Positions 7,979 through 28,974 are shown, counted from the first letter of the stretch. The stretch: 64,000 nt of DNA from Rhizobium etli_C (GCF_014198605.1 NZ_JACIHU010000011.1), one strand, 5' to 3'. Made by a program: numbers and translations. Notes: generated by a model from the sequence alone, not told the origin.

Positions 7979-8680
7979 ATGGCTGGCAAGCGCACTCGCA
8001 AGATCAACGAAGGTGTTGATCCCACCAAGCTCTACGCTCTGACCCAGGCCATCGGCATGGTCAAGGAACGGGCTGTCGCCAAGTTCGATGAAACCATCGA
8101 AGTCTCGATGAACCTCGGTGTCGATCCTCGCCATGCGGACCAGATGGTTCGCGGCGTCGTCAATCTGCCGAACGGCACGGGCCGTACGGTTCGCGTCGCC
8201 GTCTTCGCACGTGGCGCCAAGGCTGATGAAGCCAAGGCCGCTGGTGCCGATGTCGTCGGTGCCGAAGACCTCGTCGAAATCGTCCAGGGCGGCAAGATCG
8301 AATTCGATCGCTGCATCGCCACCCCCGACATGATGCCGCTTGTCGGCCGTCTCGGTAAGGTTCTCGGCCCGCGCGGCATGATGCCGAACCCGAAGGTCGG
8401 CACCGTCACCATGGATGTCGCCGGAGCCGTCAAGGCTTCCAAGGGTGGCGCTGTCGAGTTCCGCGTCGAGAAGGCTGGTATCGTCCATGCCGGTATCGGC
8501 AAGGCCTCTTTCGACGCCAAGGCTCTGGAAGAAAACATCCGCGCCTTCGCCGACGCCGTCATCAAGGCGAAGCCGGCCGGCGCCAAGGGCAACTACGTCA
8601 AGCGCGTGGCGATTTCCTCGACCATGGGCCCGGGCGTCAAGATCGAAGTCGGCTCGGTCACCGCAGCACCGACTGCATAA
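7979..8680 (+). CDS. rplA: 50S ribosomal protein L1
   Basis: A 233-residue L1-stalk protein involved in release of deacylated tRNA from the E site; in E. coli it also represses its own operon. Signature segments are DETIEVSMNLGVDPRHADQ, GPRGMMPNPKVGTVT (about 124-138) and the C-terminal SSTMGPGVKIE. It follows rplK with a 4-base gap and is probably translationally coupled. It ends before the long rplJ leader. Confidence 0.98.
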   Translation: MAGKRTRKINEGVDPTKLYALTQAIGMVKERAVAKFDETIEVSMNLGVDPRHADQMVRGVVNLPNGTGRTVRVAVFARGAKADEAKAAGADVVGAEDLVEIVQGGKIEFDRCIATPDMMPLVGRLGKVLGPRGMMPNPKVGTVTMDVAGAVKASKGGAVEFRVEKAGIVHAGIGKASFDAKALEENIRAFADAVIKAKPAGAKGNYVKRVAISSTMGPGVKIEVGSVTAAPTA

Positions 8681-9007
8681 GTTGATTGCCGGACCGCGGT
8701 CCGGTCACTAATTTCCGGCCTCGCAAGGGGCCGGAATATTCCGGAGAAATCCGGAATCCTGTCCGAGATTGCAGGTGGTTTTCCCTTAATCACGTTGCCT
8801 GCATGAGACGGGTAAGACCCGAATTCATGAAGTTCGCTTCTAGAAACTCGGTTCGAGCCTTGGATGCCTTGTGCCTTCTTAGCCTTGATTGGCGCGGAAG
8901 CGCGGGGGGACAGGATCCTCAAGCGTCGCTTGGGATCTCGCATGATCCCGGGAGGCAAAAGGCAACCCGGCGGGCCCGTTCTCGGTCCCGCCAACTGGAG
9001 ATAGGCA
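8681..9007 (+). promoter_or_regulatory. rplJ leader: probable L10(L12) autoregulatory region
   Basis: A 327-base untranslated region. Its 5' part contains a perfect palindrome CCGGACCGCGGTCCGG at 8689-8704. Next come alternating complementary units TTCCGG/CCGGAA at 8713-8720, 8729-8736, 8739-8744 and 8750-8757. These can form two hairpins, the second being ATTCCGGA-GAAA-TCCGGAAT with a GNRA loop, or one alternative central hairpin. A further stem, GATCC/GGATC plus CAAGC/GCTTG, spans 8914-8937. The position matches the well-known L10 leader that binds the L10-L12 complex. The regulatory role is inferred from position and structure. Confidence 0.55.
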
Positions 9008-9526
9008 GTGGAAAGAGCGGAAAAACGCGAATTCGTCACGGAACTGAACGAAGTCTTCAAGGCTTCGGGCTCGGTTGTCGTGGCCCACTATGCTGGTGCC
9101 ACAGTCGCGCAGATGAACGATTTTCGTTCGAAGATGCGTGCAGCTGGCGGTACCGTCAAAGTCGCGAAGAACCGCCTGGCCAAAATTGCCCTTCAGGGTA
9201 CGGAAGCGGAAGGGATGTCGAATCTCTTCAAGGGTCAGACGCTGATTGCATACAGCACCGATCCGATCACCGCTCCGAAGGTCGTCATGGATTTCGCCAA
9301 GACCAACGACAAGATCGTTGTTCTGGGCGGCGCCATGGGAACAACCACGCTCAACGCCGATGCAGTCAAGTCGCTTGCGACCCTGCCTTCGCTCGATGAG
9401 CTGCGTGCGAAGCTGCTGGGCATGATCCAGACACCGGCTACCCGCATCGCTGGGGTTGTTGCAGCACCGGCAAGCCAGCTTGCCCGCGTGTTTTCGGCCT
9501 ACGCCAAGAAGGACGAAGCCGCTTAA
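9008..9526 (+). CDS. rplJ: 50S ribosomal protein L10
   Basis: A 172-residue stalk base protein that anchors L7/L12 dimers and binds 23S rRNA with L11. The start is GTG at 9008, giving (M)ERAEKREFVTELNE, with GGAG at 8997-9000. The N-terminal RNA-binding domain contains HYAGATVAQMNDFRSKMR and KVAKNRLAKIA; the C-terminal helix that carries L12 is GVVAAPASQLARVFSAYAKK. The long leader in front suggests autogenous control. rplL follows after 58 bases. Confidence 0.98.
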   Translation: MERAEKREFVTELNEVFKASGSVVVAHYAGATVAQMNDFRSKMRAAGGTVKVAKNRLAKIALQGTEAEGMSNLFKGQTLIAYSTDPITAPKVVMDFAKTNDKIVVLGGAMGTTTLNADAVKSLATLPSLDELRAKLLGMIQTPATRIAGVVAAPASQLARVFSAYAKKDEAA

Positions 9527-9584
9527 GGCGGTTTTTCGCTGTTTATAATCAACCGGTTCGAACCGAACAAAAGGAACTAGTAAA

Positions 9585-9965
<381 letters not shown>

Positions 9966-9980
9966 GCTTGAACTGCTTTT

Positions 9981-10017
9981 GGGAGGTGGCATTTGCTGCC
10001 TCCCATTTGCCGTTTTT
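9981..10017 (+). terminator. Attenuator-like hairpin after rplL
   Basis: GGGAGGTGGC pairs with GCTGCCTCCC (two G-U pairs) around ATTT at 9981-10004, and five T at 10013-10017 follow 8 bases later. The distance makes it a leaky terminator at best, in the place where E. coli has the rplL-rpoB attenuator. Confidence 0.6.
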
Positions 10018-10025
10018 CTGAACGA

Positions 10026-10063
10026 ATTACCCAAAAGCCGCGTCAAAACGGCTTTTGGGTAAT
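10026..10063 (+). other. 15-bp perfect stem-loop between rplL and rpoB
   Basis: ATTACCCAAAAGCCG at 10026-10040 pairs perfectly with CGGCTTTTGGGTAAT at 10049-10063 around an 8-base loop. No U-run follows. A long perfect stem at this point matches the position of the RNase III processing site known in E. coli between rplL and rpoB. Function is inferred. Confidence 0.6.
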
Positions 10064-10226
10064 GGGTTCTTCAAAAGGATAGTCTCGCACCGAGGGCAGC
10101 ACAGCAATCCGAGCTGGGCGTTTTCGGGAGTCGGACGAGATTGAACTACCCATTGATTGACGGGGTCGACTGGCCATCGGTTCCCGTCCGTTGCAGGCCC
10201 GGGTGCAAGATTTTGAAGGAGCGACG

Positions 10227-14366
<4,140 letters not shown>

Positions 14367-14376
14367 GTATTGATAG

Positions 14377-14403
14377 GGCGTGCGCTGCCATGCGGCGCAC
14401 GCC
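14377..14403 (+). other. Strong hairpin in the rpoB-rpoC gap
   Basis: GGCGTGCGC plus TGC pairs with GCG plus GCGCACGCC around CAT, a 12-bp stem with one G-U pair. No U-run follows. It begins 10 bases after the rpoB stop and may protect or process the mRNA. Confidence 0.5.
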
Positions 14404-14554
14404 GGTCCCGCCGGACGACGCATCCATGTCGGCCCGGAAGGGAAGTTTCGCCGCATCTTGCGGTTATTCTCGTTTAAGCGAGGGAGGCGGCTCCCGGGAA
14501 ATTGCCGCTGACCATCGCATTTTGAGGGCGCTTTAGCCCATGAAGGAGACAGGC

Positions 14555-18763
<4,209 letters not shown>

Positions 18764-18800
18764 CCGCGGCTGAAGTCCCGGAACTTAAGATCGGAATTGA

Positions 18801-18833
18801 AAAACCGCCCGGAGCGATCCGGGCGGTTTTTTT
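18801..18833 (+). terminator. Rho-independent terminator of rpoBC
   Basis: CCGCCCGGA at 18805-18813 pairs perfectly with TCCGGGCGG at 18818-18826 around a GCGA tetraloop. Four A precede it and seven T follow, so it could act in both directions. It lies 37 bases after the rpoC stop and 111 bases from the end of the convergent 97-residue gene. Confidence 0.95.
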
Positions 18834-18944
18834 CATTTTGCTGTGCTCTGGTCGATCCGACGGGGAGGGGGCGAACTGCGTGTCTGGCAGGCCCTGAAGG
18901 CGAGCGCTGCACTCGCCCCTGCGGTTCGCCGCAGGCGGCTCCGG

Positions 18945-19238
18945 TCAGTTGAACCGGATGATTGCGACCTCGCCGTCGACCGCGCCCTGATAGGCCGAGG
19001 CATGCGGCTCTTCAGCCGGAACTTCGGTCAGCATGCCGATCTGGTCGAGATCGGCCTCGATGAAGCCTTCCTCGGCAAGGGCGTTCAAGGCTTCGCGCAC
19101 GGCCGTATCGTCGTCGGGCGCCTTCAGCATGATGTGCAGGTCGATGCCTTCGCTGGAATCGGACTCATAGCCTTTGCCGATGATGATGAAGATCATCGGC
19201 CCGTCGAAATTGTTGTCGTTGTCAGGTGTCGTGATCAT
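18945..19238 (-). CDS. Conserved acidic hypothetical protein (97 aa)
   Basis: An acidic soluble protein starting MITTPDNDNNFDGPMIFIII, with segments LHIMLKAPDDDTAVREALNALAEEGF and a C-terminal GEVAIIRFN. The alternation of beta-like and helical stretches suggests one compact alpha/beta domain. AAGGA precedes the ATG. It lies on the minus strand between the rpoBC and str operons and is convergent with rpoC. I recall similar proteins only as uncharacterised rhizobial ones; no function can be given. Confidence 0.75.
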   Translation of the reverse strand: MITTPDNDNNFDGPMIFIIIGKGYESDSSEGIDLHIMLKAPDDDTAVREALNALAEEGFIEADLDQIGMLTEVPAEEPHASAYQGAVDGEVAIIRFN

Positions 19239-19738
19239 CGCCTGTCCTTCGGCTTACGTGACGATTCGATCGCTCGAATCCTGCTGTGAGGGCTTAACGC
19301 CGCAATTGCTGATTCCTTAACTGCTTTTGCTGCGATGCCCAAGTTTTTATCTTGGATCACACCCGTGGATTCGTCTAGAAGGGTGAAAACAGGGCATCCG
19401 GCCCGCATATCAAGGCGATACGGCGAGTTTATTTCTTAACCGGCCTTGACGAGAGGGGTGGAAACCAGTAGTACCCCGCCCATCAGATCCCATGTGAGGC
19501 TTGGCTGTTCGGGGCGACGCGCCCTGAAGTTCACCTCAAACAAGGTTCTAAACGCACGTTGAAGTCATGATGCTGCACGCATGACGCATAATTTCATGCG
19601 TCCTCTGCTCCTTGTGGTCCATCTGCGGAAGCGGATCGGGCCATATTTTGCGCATTGAACCGAAAGCATGCGTCATTGCCGGAGACGGCGCGAGTTCAAG
19701 CCCGCAAGGGTACTGAGATAAACGTAAGGGATGGTTGA
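19239..19738 (+). promoter_or_regulatory. 500-base region upstream of rpsL
   Basis: No gene was found. It should hold the promoter of the minus-strand gene and of the str operon. A candidate str promoter is TTGACG at 19446-19451 (part of the alphaproteobacterial CTTGAC), a 17-base spacer and a weak TAGTAC at 19469-19474. A perfect inverted repeat GACGCAT-AATTTC-ATGCGTC lies at 19583-19602 in the presumed leader. Confidence 0.4.
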
Positions 19739-20110
19739 ATGCCTACCGTAAACCAGCTGATCCGCAAGCCTCGCCAGGCGAACGTAAAGCGTAATAAGGT
19801 TCCCGCTCTCCAGGAGAACCCGCAGAAGCGCGGCGTTTGCACGCGCGTCTACACGACGACGCCGAAGAAGCCGAACTCGGCTCTGCGTAAGGTCGCCAAG
19901 ATCCGCCTGACCAACGGCTTCGAAGTCATTGGTTACATCCCCGGTGAAGGTCACAACCTTCAGGAACACTCGGTCGTGATGATCCGCGGCGGCCGCGTCA
20001 AGGACCTTCCGGGTGTCCGTTATCACATCATCCGCGGCGTTCTCGATACCCAGGGTGTCAAGAACCGCAAGCAGCGCCGCTCCAAGTACGGCGCGAAGCG
20101 TCCGAAGTAA
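19739..20110 (+). CDS. rpsL: 30S ribosomal protein S12
   Basis: A 123-residue decoding-centre protein. The streptomycin loop TTPKKPNSALRKV has wild-type Lys at residue 43, and GGRVKDLPGVRYH keeps the second resistance-associated Lys, so a sensitive allele is predicted. The N-terminus MPTVNQLIRKPR is typical. It is the first gene of the str operon (rpsL-rpsG-fusA-tuf). Confidence 0.99.
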   Translation: MPTVNQLIRKPRQANVKRNKVPALQENPQKRGVCTRVYTTTPKKPNSALRKVAKIRLTNGFEVIGYIPGEGHNLQEHSVVMIRGGRVKDLPGVRYHIIRGVLDTQGVKNRKQRRSKYGAKRPK

Positions 20111-20187
20111 TTCGGTTTTGAATAATCCGGCGCTGCGCGAGGTCCTCCGCGTGATGAAGCGCCTTAACGGTTGAAGAGACGAAAAGT

Positions 20188-20658
20188 ATGTCCAGACGTC
20201 ATAAAGCAGAAAAGCGCGAGATCAATCCGGATCCGAAGTTCGGCGATCTCGTTGTCACCAAGTTCATGAATGCCATCATGCTCGATGGCAAGAAGTCCGT
20301 TGCTGAAAACATCGTCTATGGTGCGTTCGACGCCGTTCAGGGCAAGTCCAAGCAGGAGCCGCTTTCGGTTTTCCATTCTGCGCTCGACAACATTGCCCCG
20401 CACGTTGAAGTCCGTTCGCGCCGCGTCGGTGGTGCGACCTATCAGGTTCCGGTCGACGTTCGTCCGGAGCGCCGCCAGGCCCTCGCCATTCGCTGGCTGA
20501 TCGCCGCCGCCCGCAAGCGCAACGAAACGACCATGATCGATCGTCTTTCCGGCGAACTGCTCGATGCGTCCAACAACCGCGGCTCCGCCGTCAAGAAGCG
20601 CGAAGACACGCACAAGATGGCTGACGCCAACCGCGCGTTCTCGCACTATCGCTGGTAA
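20188..20658 (+). CDS. rpsG: 30S ribosomal protein S7
   Basis: A 156-residue 30S head protein that nucleates assembly on the 3' domain of 16S rRNA; in E. coli it also represses the str operon. It begins [20 protein letters not shown]; the internal [20 protein letters not shown] and the C-terminal [17 protein letters not shown] are typical. The gap from rpsL is 77 bases, and fusA follows after 29. Confidence 0.98.
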
Positions 20659-20687
20659 TTCCGAACGGTATCGAAAGGCAGTCCACA

Positions 20688-22787
<2,100 letters not shown>

Positions 22788-22855
22788 CCGGAATACCAAT
22801 TGACCGATAACAAGAATTAGATCCCCTCGGGGACTAGCAAAACGGAGAGCCGAAA

Positions 22856-24031
<1,176 letters not shown>

Positions 24032-24335
24032 TTCCTTCGGCCGCTCCGGCGGAGTGGCCGATTCGATGACATTATTATGAAGCAGGCGGCGCAAGCCGCT
24101 TGCTTATTACACAGAAATATAGCAAATGGCGCGCGAGCGCGATTTGCGTGCTGCTTCGGATGACGAAGCGGCGACTAAACAACCAATTAAGGTGGGCTAG
24201 AAGGCCCTGAAGACTGGATAGGGTTCCGCTTCGGCGCCCTCTCGATCTTTGAAACCGGTGGTCCGCCTTAGGAAGAAAGAACAACCCGTGTCTTGTTGAG
24301 AGACATGTGGAAAACAAACACAAGGATAACGTCGA
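24032..24335 (+). promoter_or_regulatory. tuf2-rpsJ spacer, probable S10 operon leader
   Basis: A 304-base gap with several stable hairpins: CGGCCGCTCC/GGAGTGGCCG around GGC at 24038-24060 (one G-U); an 11-bp stem with a GCAA tetraloop at 24080-24105; and GCTTCG/CGAAGC near 24153-24169. None has a U-run. No convincing promoter boxes were found. In E. coli the S10 leader is the target of L4; an equivalent role is possible but unproven. Confidence 0.45.
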
Positions 24336-24644
24336 ATGAACGGCCAAAATATCCGCATTCGCCTGAAGGCGTTCGATCACCGGATTCTCGATGCTTCTAC
24401 GCGCGAGATCGTGTCGACGGCGAAGCGCACCGGTGCAAGCGTCCGGGGCCCCGTTCCGCTTCCGACCCGCATCGAGAAGTTTACGGTCAACCGGTCCCCG
24501 CACATCGACAAGAAGAGCCGCGAACAGTTCGAGATGCGCACGCATAAGCGCCTTCTCGACATCGTAGACCCGACCCCGCAGACGGTAGACGCGCTGATGA
24601 AGCTCGATCTCGCCGCCGGTGTCGATGTTGAGATCAAGCTCTGA
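24336..24644 (+). CDS. rpsJ: 30S ribosomal protein S10
   Basis: A 102-residue protein of the 30S head that also serves as NusE in antitermination with NusB and NusG. It begins MNGQNIRIRLKAFDHRILDA; GPVPLPTRIEKFTVNRSPHI is the conserved loop. First gene of the S10 group; the ribosome site AAGGATAAC is present. Confidence 0.99.
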   Translation: MNGQNIRIRLKAFDHRILDASTREIVSTAKRTGASVRGPVPLPTRIEKFTVNRSPHIDKKSREQFEMRTHKRLLDIVDPTPQTVDALMKLDLAAGVDVEIKL

Positions 24645-24677
24645 GCTTGCTCGAGCTGAGTTGGAAGGATTGAACCG

Positions 24678-25319
24678 ATGCGTTCAGGTGTGATTGCACA
24701 GAAGGTGGGAATGACCCGCGTCTACAACGACGCCGGCGAGCATGTCCCGGTAACGGTACTGCGTATGGACGGCTGCCAGGTCGTTGCCACGCGCACTGTC
24801 GAAAAGAATGGCTATACCGCAGTTCAGCTCGGTGCAGGCCAGGCGAAGGTGAAGAACACGTCGAAGGCGATGCGCGGCAACTTTGCTGTCGCAAACGTCG
24901 AGCCGAAGGCCAAGCTCGCAGAATTCCGCGTCTCGGAAGACAATCTGCTCGAGATCGGCACCGAGCTCAAGGCAGGTCACTTTGCCGCCGGTCAGCTGGT
25001 CGACGTGACGGGCACGACGATCGGTAAGGGTTTTGCCGGCGCCATGAAGCGCCACGGTTTCGGCGGTCTGCGTGCCACGCACGGTGTGTCGGTTTCGCAC
25101 CGTTCGCACGGTTCGACCGGCTCGCGCCAGGATCCGGGCAAGGTTTTCAAGAACAAGAAGATGGCTGGTCACATGGGCCAGACGCGCGTCACGACGCAGA
25201 ACCTGGAAGTGGTTTCGACCGACGAAGATCGTGGTCTGATCCTGATCAAGGGTGCTGTTCCCGGTTCCAAGGGTGCCTGGATCATCGTGCGCGACGCCGT
25301 CAAGTCGGCCGCGAAGTAA
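24678..25319 (+). CDS. rplC: 50S ribosomal protein L3
   Basis: A 213-residue early assembly protein whose loop reaches the peptidyl-transferase centre. It begins MRSGVIAQKVGMTRVYND. The conserved stretch GKGFAGAMKRHGFGG is followed by SHRSHGSTGSRQDPGKVFKN and KMAGHMGQTRVTTQN. The spacing to rpsJ is 33 bases. Confidence 0.98.
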   Translation: MRSGVIAQKVGMTRVYNDAGEHVPVTVLRMDGCQVVATRTVEKNGYTAVQLGAGQAKVKNTSKAMRGNFAVANVEPKAKLAEFRVSEDNLLEIGTELKAGHFAAGQLVDVTGTTIGKGFAGAMKRHGFGGLRATHGVSVSHRSHGSTGSRQDPGKVFKNKKMAGHMGQTRVTTQNLEVVSTDEDRGLILIKGAVPGSKGAWIIVRDAVKSAAK

Positions 25320-25332
25320 GGGAGCCAGATCA

Positions 25333-25953
25333 ATGGAATTGAACGTCAAGACCCTCGAGGGAAAAGACGCCGGGAAGGTTTCCCTTTCGGACGATATTTT
25401 CGGCCTCGAGCCCCGCGAAGACATTCTCGCCCGCGTCATCCGCTGGCAGCTTGCCAAGAAGCAGCAGGGCACCCACAAGGCAAAGGGCCGCGCTGAAGTT
25501 TCGCGCACCGGCGCCAAGATGTACAAGCAGAAGGGTACGGGCCGCGCTCGTCACCATTCGGCTCGTGCTCCGCAGTTCCGCGGCGGCGGCAAGGCCCACG
25601 GCCCGGTTGTCCGCAGCCACGAGCACGACCTTCCGAAGAAGGTTCGCGCGCTTGGCCTTCGCCACGCCCTTTCGGCCAAGATCAAGGCCGATGACGTCAT
25701 CGTCATCGACAACCTGGTCGCCGCCGAAGCCAAGACCAAGGCTCTCGCGTCCGTTTTCGAGACGCTCGGCCTGACCAACGCCCTCTTCATCGGCGGCGCA
25801 GAGCTTGACGGCAACTTCAAGCTCGCAGCTCAGAACATCCCGAACATCGATGTTCTGCCGATCCAGGGCATCAATGTTTACGACATCGTGCGCCGCGGCA
25901 AGCTCGTGCTTTCCAAGGCTGCGGTTGAAGCGCTAGAGGAGCGATTCAAGTGA
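25333..25953 (+). CDS. rplD: 50S ribosomal protein L4
   Basis: A 206-residue exit-tunnel protein. The start at 25333 (MELNVKTLEG) has GGGAGCC just upstream; the longer frame from 25252 overlaps rplC and is rejected. The long tunnel loop carries KQKGTGRARHHSARAPQFRGGG. The C-terminus ends ALEERFK and overlaps the rplW start by four bases (GTGA), implying coupled translation. Macrolide-contacting Lys/Gly residues of the loop are as in sensitive strains. Confidence 0.97.
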   Translation: MELNVKTLEGKDAGKVSLSDDIFGLEPREDILARVIRWQLAKKQQGTHKAKGRAEVSRTGAKMYKQKGTGRARHHSARAPQFRGGGKAHGPVVRSHEHDLPKKVRALGLRHALSAKIKADDVIVIDNLVAAEAKTKALASVFETLGLTNALFIGGAELDGNFKLAAQNIPNIDVLPIQGINVYDIVRRGKLVLSKAAVEALEERFK

Positions 25954-26243
25954 CCGATCTCCGCCACTACGATGTGATCGTCTCCCCGGCGATCACCGAA
26001 AAGTCCACGCTGGTCTCCGAGAACAACCAGGTTGTTTTCAATGTCGCCAAGCAGGCGACGAAGCCGGAAATCAAGGCTGCGGTCGAGGCGCTGTTCGGCG
26101 TCAAGGTCACGGCCGTCAACACTCTGCTGCGCAAGGGCAAGACCAAGCGGTTCCGCGGTTTTGTCGGCAAGCAGAAGGACGTGAAGAAGGCTGTCGTGAC
26201 GCTGGCTGAAGGCCAGACGATCGACGTCTCCACCGGTCTCTGA
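25950..26243 (+). CDS. rplW: 50S ribosomal protein L23
   Basis: A 97-residue protein at the tunnel exit, docking site for trigger factor and SRP. It starts with GTG at 25950, inside the stop of rplD; (M)TDLRHYDVIVSPAITEKST follows. GAGGAGC lies within the end of rplD as the ribosome site. The length is standard. Confidence 0.97.
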   Translation: MTDLRHYDVIVSPAITEKSTLVSENNQVVFNVAKQATKPEIKAAVEALFGVKVTAVNTLLRKGKTKRFRGFVGKQKDVKKAVVTLAEGQTIDVSTGL

Positions 26244-26254
26244 GGAATAAGAAA

Positions 26255-27091
26255 ATGGCATTGAAAACATTCAATCCGACGACCCCGAGCCAGCGTCAGC
26301 TGGTCATCGTGGACCGCTCCTCGCTCTACAAGGGCAAGCCGGTCAAGGCGCTGACGGAAGGTCTGAGCAAGAGCGGCGGTCGTAACAACCTCGGCCGCAT
26401 CACTGCCCGCTTCATCGGCGGCGGTCACAAGCGTACCTACCGTCTGGTCGACTTCAAGCGTCGCAAGTTCGATGTCGAGGGCACGGTCGAGCGTATCGAA
26501 TACGACCCGAACCGCACGGCTTTCATCGCGCTGGTGAGCTATGCCGACGGCGAACAGGCCTACATCATTGCTCCGCAGCGTCTTGCTGCCGGCGACAAGG
26601 TCATCGCTTCGGAAAAGGCTGTCGACGTCAAGCCCGGCAACACCATGCCGCTGCAGTACATCCCGGTCGGCTCCATCATCCACAACGTGGAAATGAAGCC
26701 GGGCAAGGGCGGTCAGATCGCCCGTTCCGCCGGTTCCTACGCGCAGCTCGTCGGTCGCGACCAGGGCATGGCGATCCTTCGCCTGAACTCCGGTGAACAG
26801 CGTCTGGTCAGCGGCATCTGCCTCGCTTCGATCGGCGCCGTCTCGAACCCGGACCACGCCAACATCAACGACGGCAAGGCCGGTCGTACCGTTTGGCGCG
26901 GCAAGCGTCCGCATAACCGCGGTGTTGTCATGAACCCGGTCGACCATCCGCACGGCGGTGGTGAAGGCCGCACCTCCGGTGGTCGCCATCCGGTGACACC
27001 ATGGGGCAAGCCGACCAAGGGCAAGCGCACCCGGTCGAACAAGTCGACCGACAAGATGATCATGCGCTCGCGTCATCAGCGTAAGAAGTAA
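26255..27091 (+). CDS. rplB: 50S ribosomal protein L2
   Basis: A 278-residue central protein of the large subunit near the peptidyl-transferase centre. It begins MALKTFNPTTPSQRQLV; RNNLGRITARFIGGGHKR is the RNA-binding motif, and MNPVDHPHGGGEGRTSGGRH holds the conserved functional histidine. It has the usual basic C-terminus. Confidence 0.99.
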   Translation: MALKTFNPTTPSQRQLVIVDRSSLYKGKPVKALTEGLSKSGGRNNLGRITARFIGGGHKRTYRLVDFKRRKFDVEGTVERIEYDPNRTAFIALVSYADGEQAYIIAPQRLAAGDKVIASEKAVDVKPGNTMPLQYIPVGSIIHNVEMKPGKGGQIARSAGSYAQLVGRDQGMAILRLNSGEQRLVSGICLASIGAVSNPDHANINDGKAGRTVWRGKRPHNRGVVMNPVDHPHGGGEGRTSGGRHPVTPWGKPTKGKRTRSNKSTDKMIMRSRHQRKK

Positions 27092-27106
27092 GAGAGGAAG
27101 TCTCCA

Positions 27107-27385
27107 ATGGCTCGTTCAGTATGGAAAGGTCCGTTCGTTGACGGCTATCTTCTCAAGAAGGCTGAGAAGGTTCGTGAAGGCGGACGTGCAGAAGTGATCA
27201 AGATCTGGAGCCGTCGCTCCACGATCCTGCCGCAGTTCGTCGGTCTTACCTTCGGCGTCTACAACGGCAGCAAGCATATCCCGGTCAGCGTCAATGAAGA
27301 CATGGTCGGCCACAAATTCGGTGAATTCTCTCCGACCCGCACCTACTACGGTCACGGCGCGGACAAGAAGGCGAAGAGGAAGTAA
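27107..27385 (+). CDS. rpsS: 30S ribosomal protein S19
   Basis: A 92-residue 30S head protein that contacts S13 and 16S rRNA. It begins MARSVWKGPFVDGYLLKKAE; conserved WSRRSTILPQFVG and GHKFGEFSPTRTYYGHGADK follow. GAGAGGAAG is the ribosome site. Confidence 0.98.
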   Translation: MARSVWKGPFVDGYLLKKAEKVREGGRAEVIKIWSRRSTILPQFVGLTFGVYNGSKHIPVSVNEDMVGHKFGEFSPTRTYYGHGADKKAKRK

Positions 27386-27387
27386 CA

Positions 27388-27776
27388 ATGGGCAAGGCAA
27401 AAGCCGAACGCCGGCTGAAGGACAACGAGGCGCAAGCAGTCGCCCGCACGCTCCGCGTCAGCCCCCAGAAGCTCAACCTGGTTGCTGCGGCCATCCGCGG
27501 CAAGAAGGTCGAGCGCGCACTCGCTGAGCTGGAGTTCTCCCGCAAGCGCATCGCGGGCGCCGTCAAGAAGACGCTCGAATCCGCGATCGCCAACGCCGAG
27601 AACAACCACGATCTCGACGTCGACGCACTCGTCGTCGCCGAGGCCTATGTCGGCAAGTCGATCGTCATGAAGCGCTTCCACGCCCGTGGCCGCGGTCGCG
27701 CGTCGCGCATCGAAAAGCCCTTCGCGCACCTGACGATCGTCGTTCGTGAAGTGCAGGCAGCAGAGGAGGCCGCATA

Positions 27777-27777
<1 letters not shown>
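27388..27777 (+). CDS. rplV: 50S ribosomal protein L22
   Basis: A 129-residue exit-tunnel protein. It starts 2 bases after rpsS with the ribosome site inside it (AAGAGGAAG). LRVSPQKLNLVAAAIRGKKV and the beta-hairpin RFHARGRGRASRIEKPFAHLT are typical. Its stop codon overlaps the rpsC start (TAATG), so the two are coupled. Confidence 0.98.
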
Positions 27778-28511
<734 letters not shown>

Positions 28512-28549
28512 TTAGCGCTGGCGAAAGATAAGCTCGGAGAAGTAAGAAA

Positions 28550-28963
28550 ATGTTGCAGCCAAAGCGTACTAAGTACCGCAAGCAGTTCAAGGGCCGCATC
28601 AAGGGCGTAGCCAAGGGCGGTTCCGACCTTGCCTTCGGCGAATTCGGCCTGAAGGCTCAGGAGCCGAACCGCGTCAACGCACGCGAAATCGAAGCGGCCC
28701 GCCGCGCGATCACGCGTTACATGAAGCGCGCCGGCCGTGTTTGGATCCGCGTGTTCCCGGATGTTCCGGTAACCGCAAAGCCGACCGAAGTCCGCATGGG
28801 TAAAGGTAAGGGCTCCGTTGAGTACTGGGCATGCAAGGTCAAGCCCGGTCGTATGATGTTCGAGATCGACGGCGTCAGCGAAGAGATCGCCCGTGAGGCG
28901 CTTCGTCTCGGCTCTGCCAAGCTCTCGGTCAAGACGCGCTTCGTACAGCGCATTGCAGAGTAA
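28550..28963 (+). CDS. rplP: 50S ribosomal protein L16
   Basis: A 137-residue protein next to the A site of the large subunit. It begins MLQPKRTKYRKQFKGR; RRAITRYMKRAGRVWIRVFPD and KPTEVRMGKGKGSVEYWACK are conserved. The arginine that is hydroxylated in E. coli L16 is in the VRMGKGKG segment. GGAGAAG precedes the start. Confidence 0.98.
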   Translation: MLQPKRTKYRKQFKGRIKGVAKGGSDLAFGEFGLKAQEPNRVNAREIEAARRAITRYMKRAGRVWIRVFPDVPVTAKPTEVRMGKGKGSVEYWACKVKPGRMMFEIDGVSEEIAREALRLGSAKLSVKTRFVQRIAE

Positions 28964-28974
28964 GGATTGAGCTC

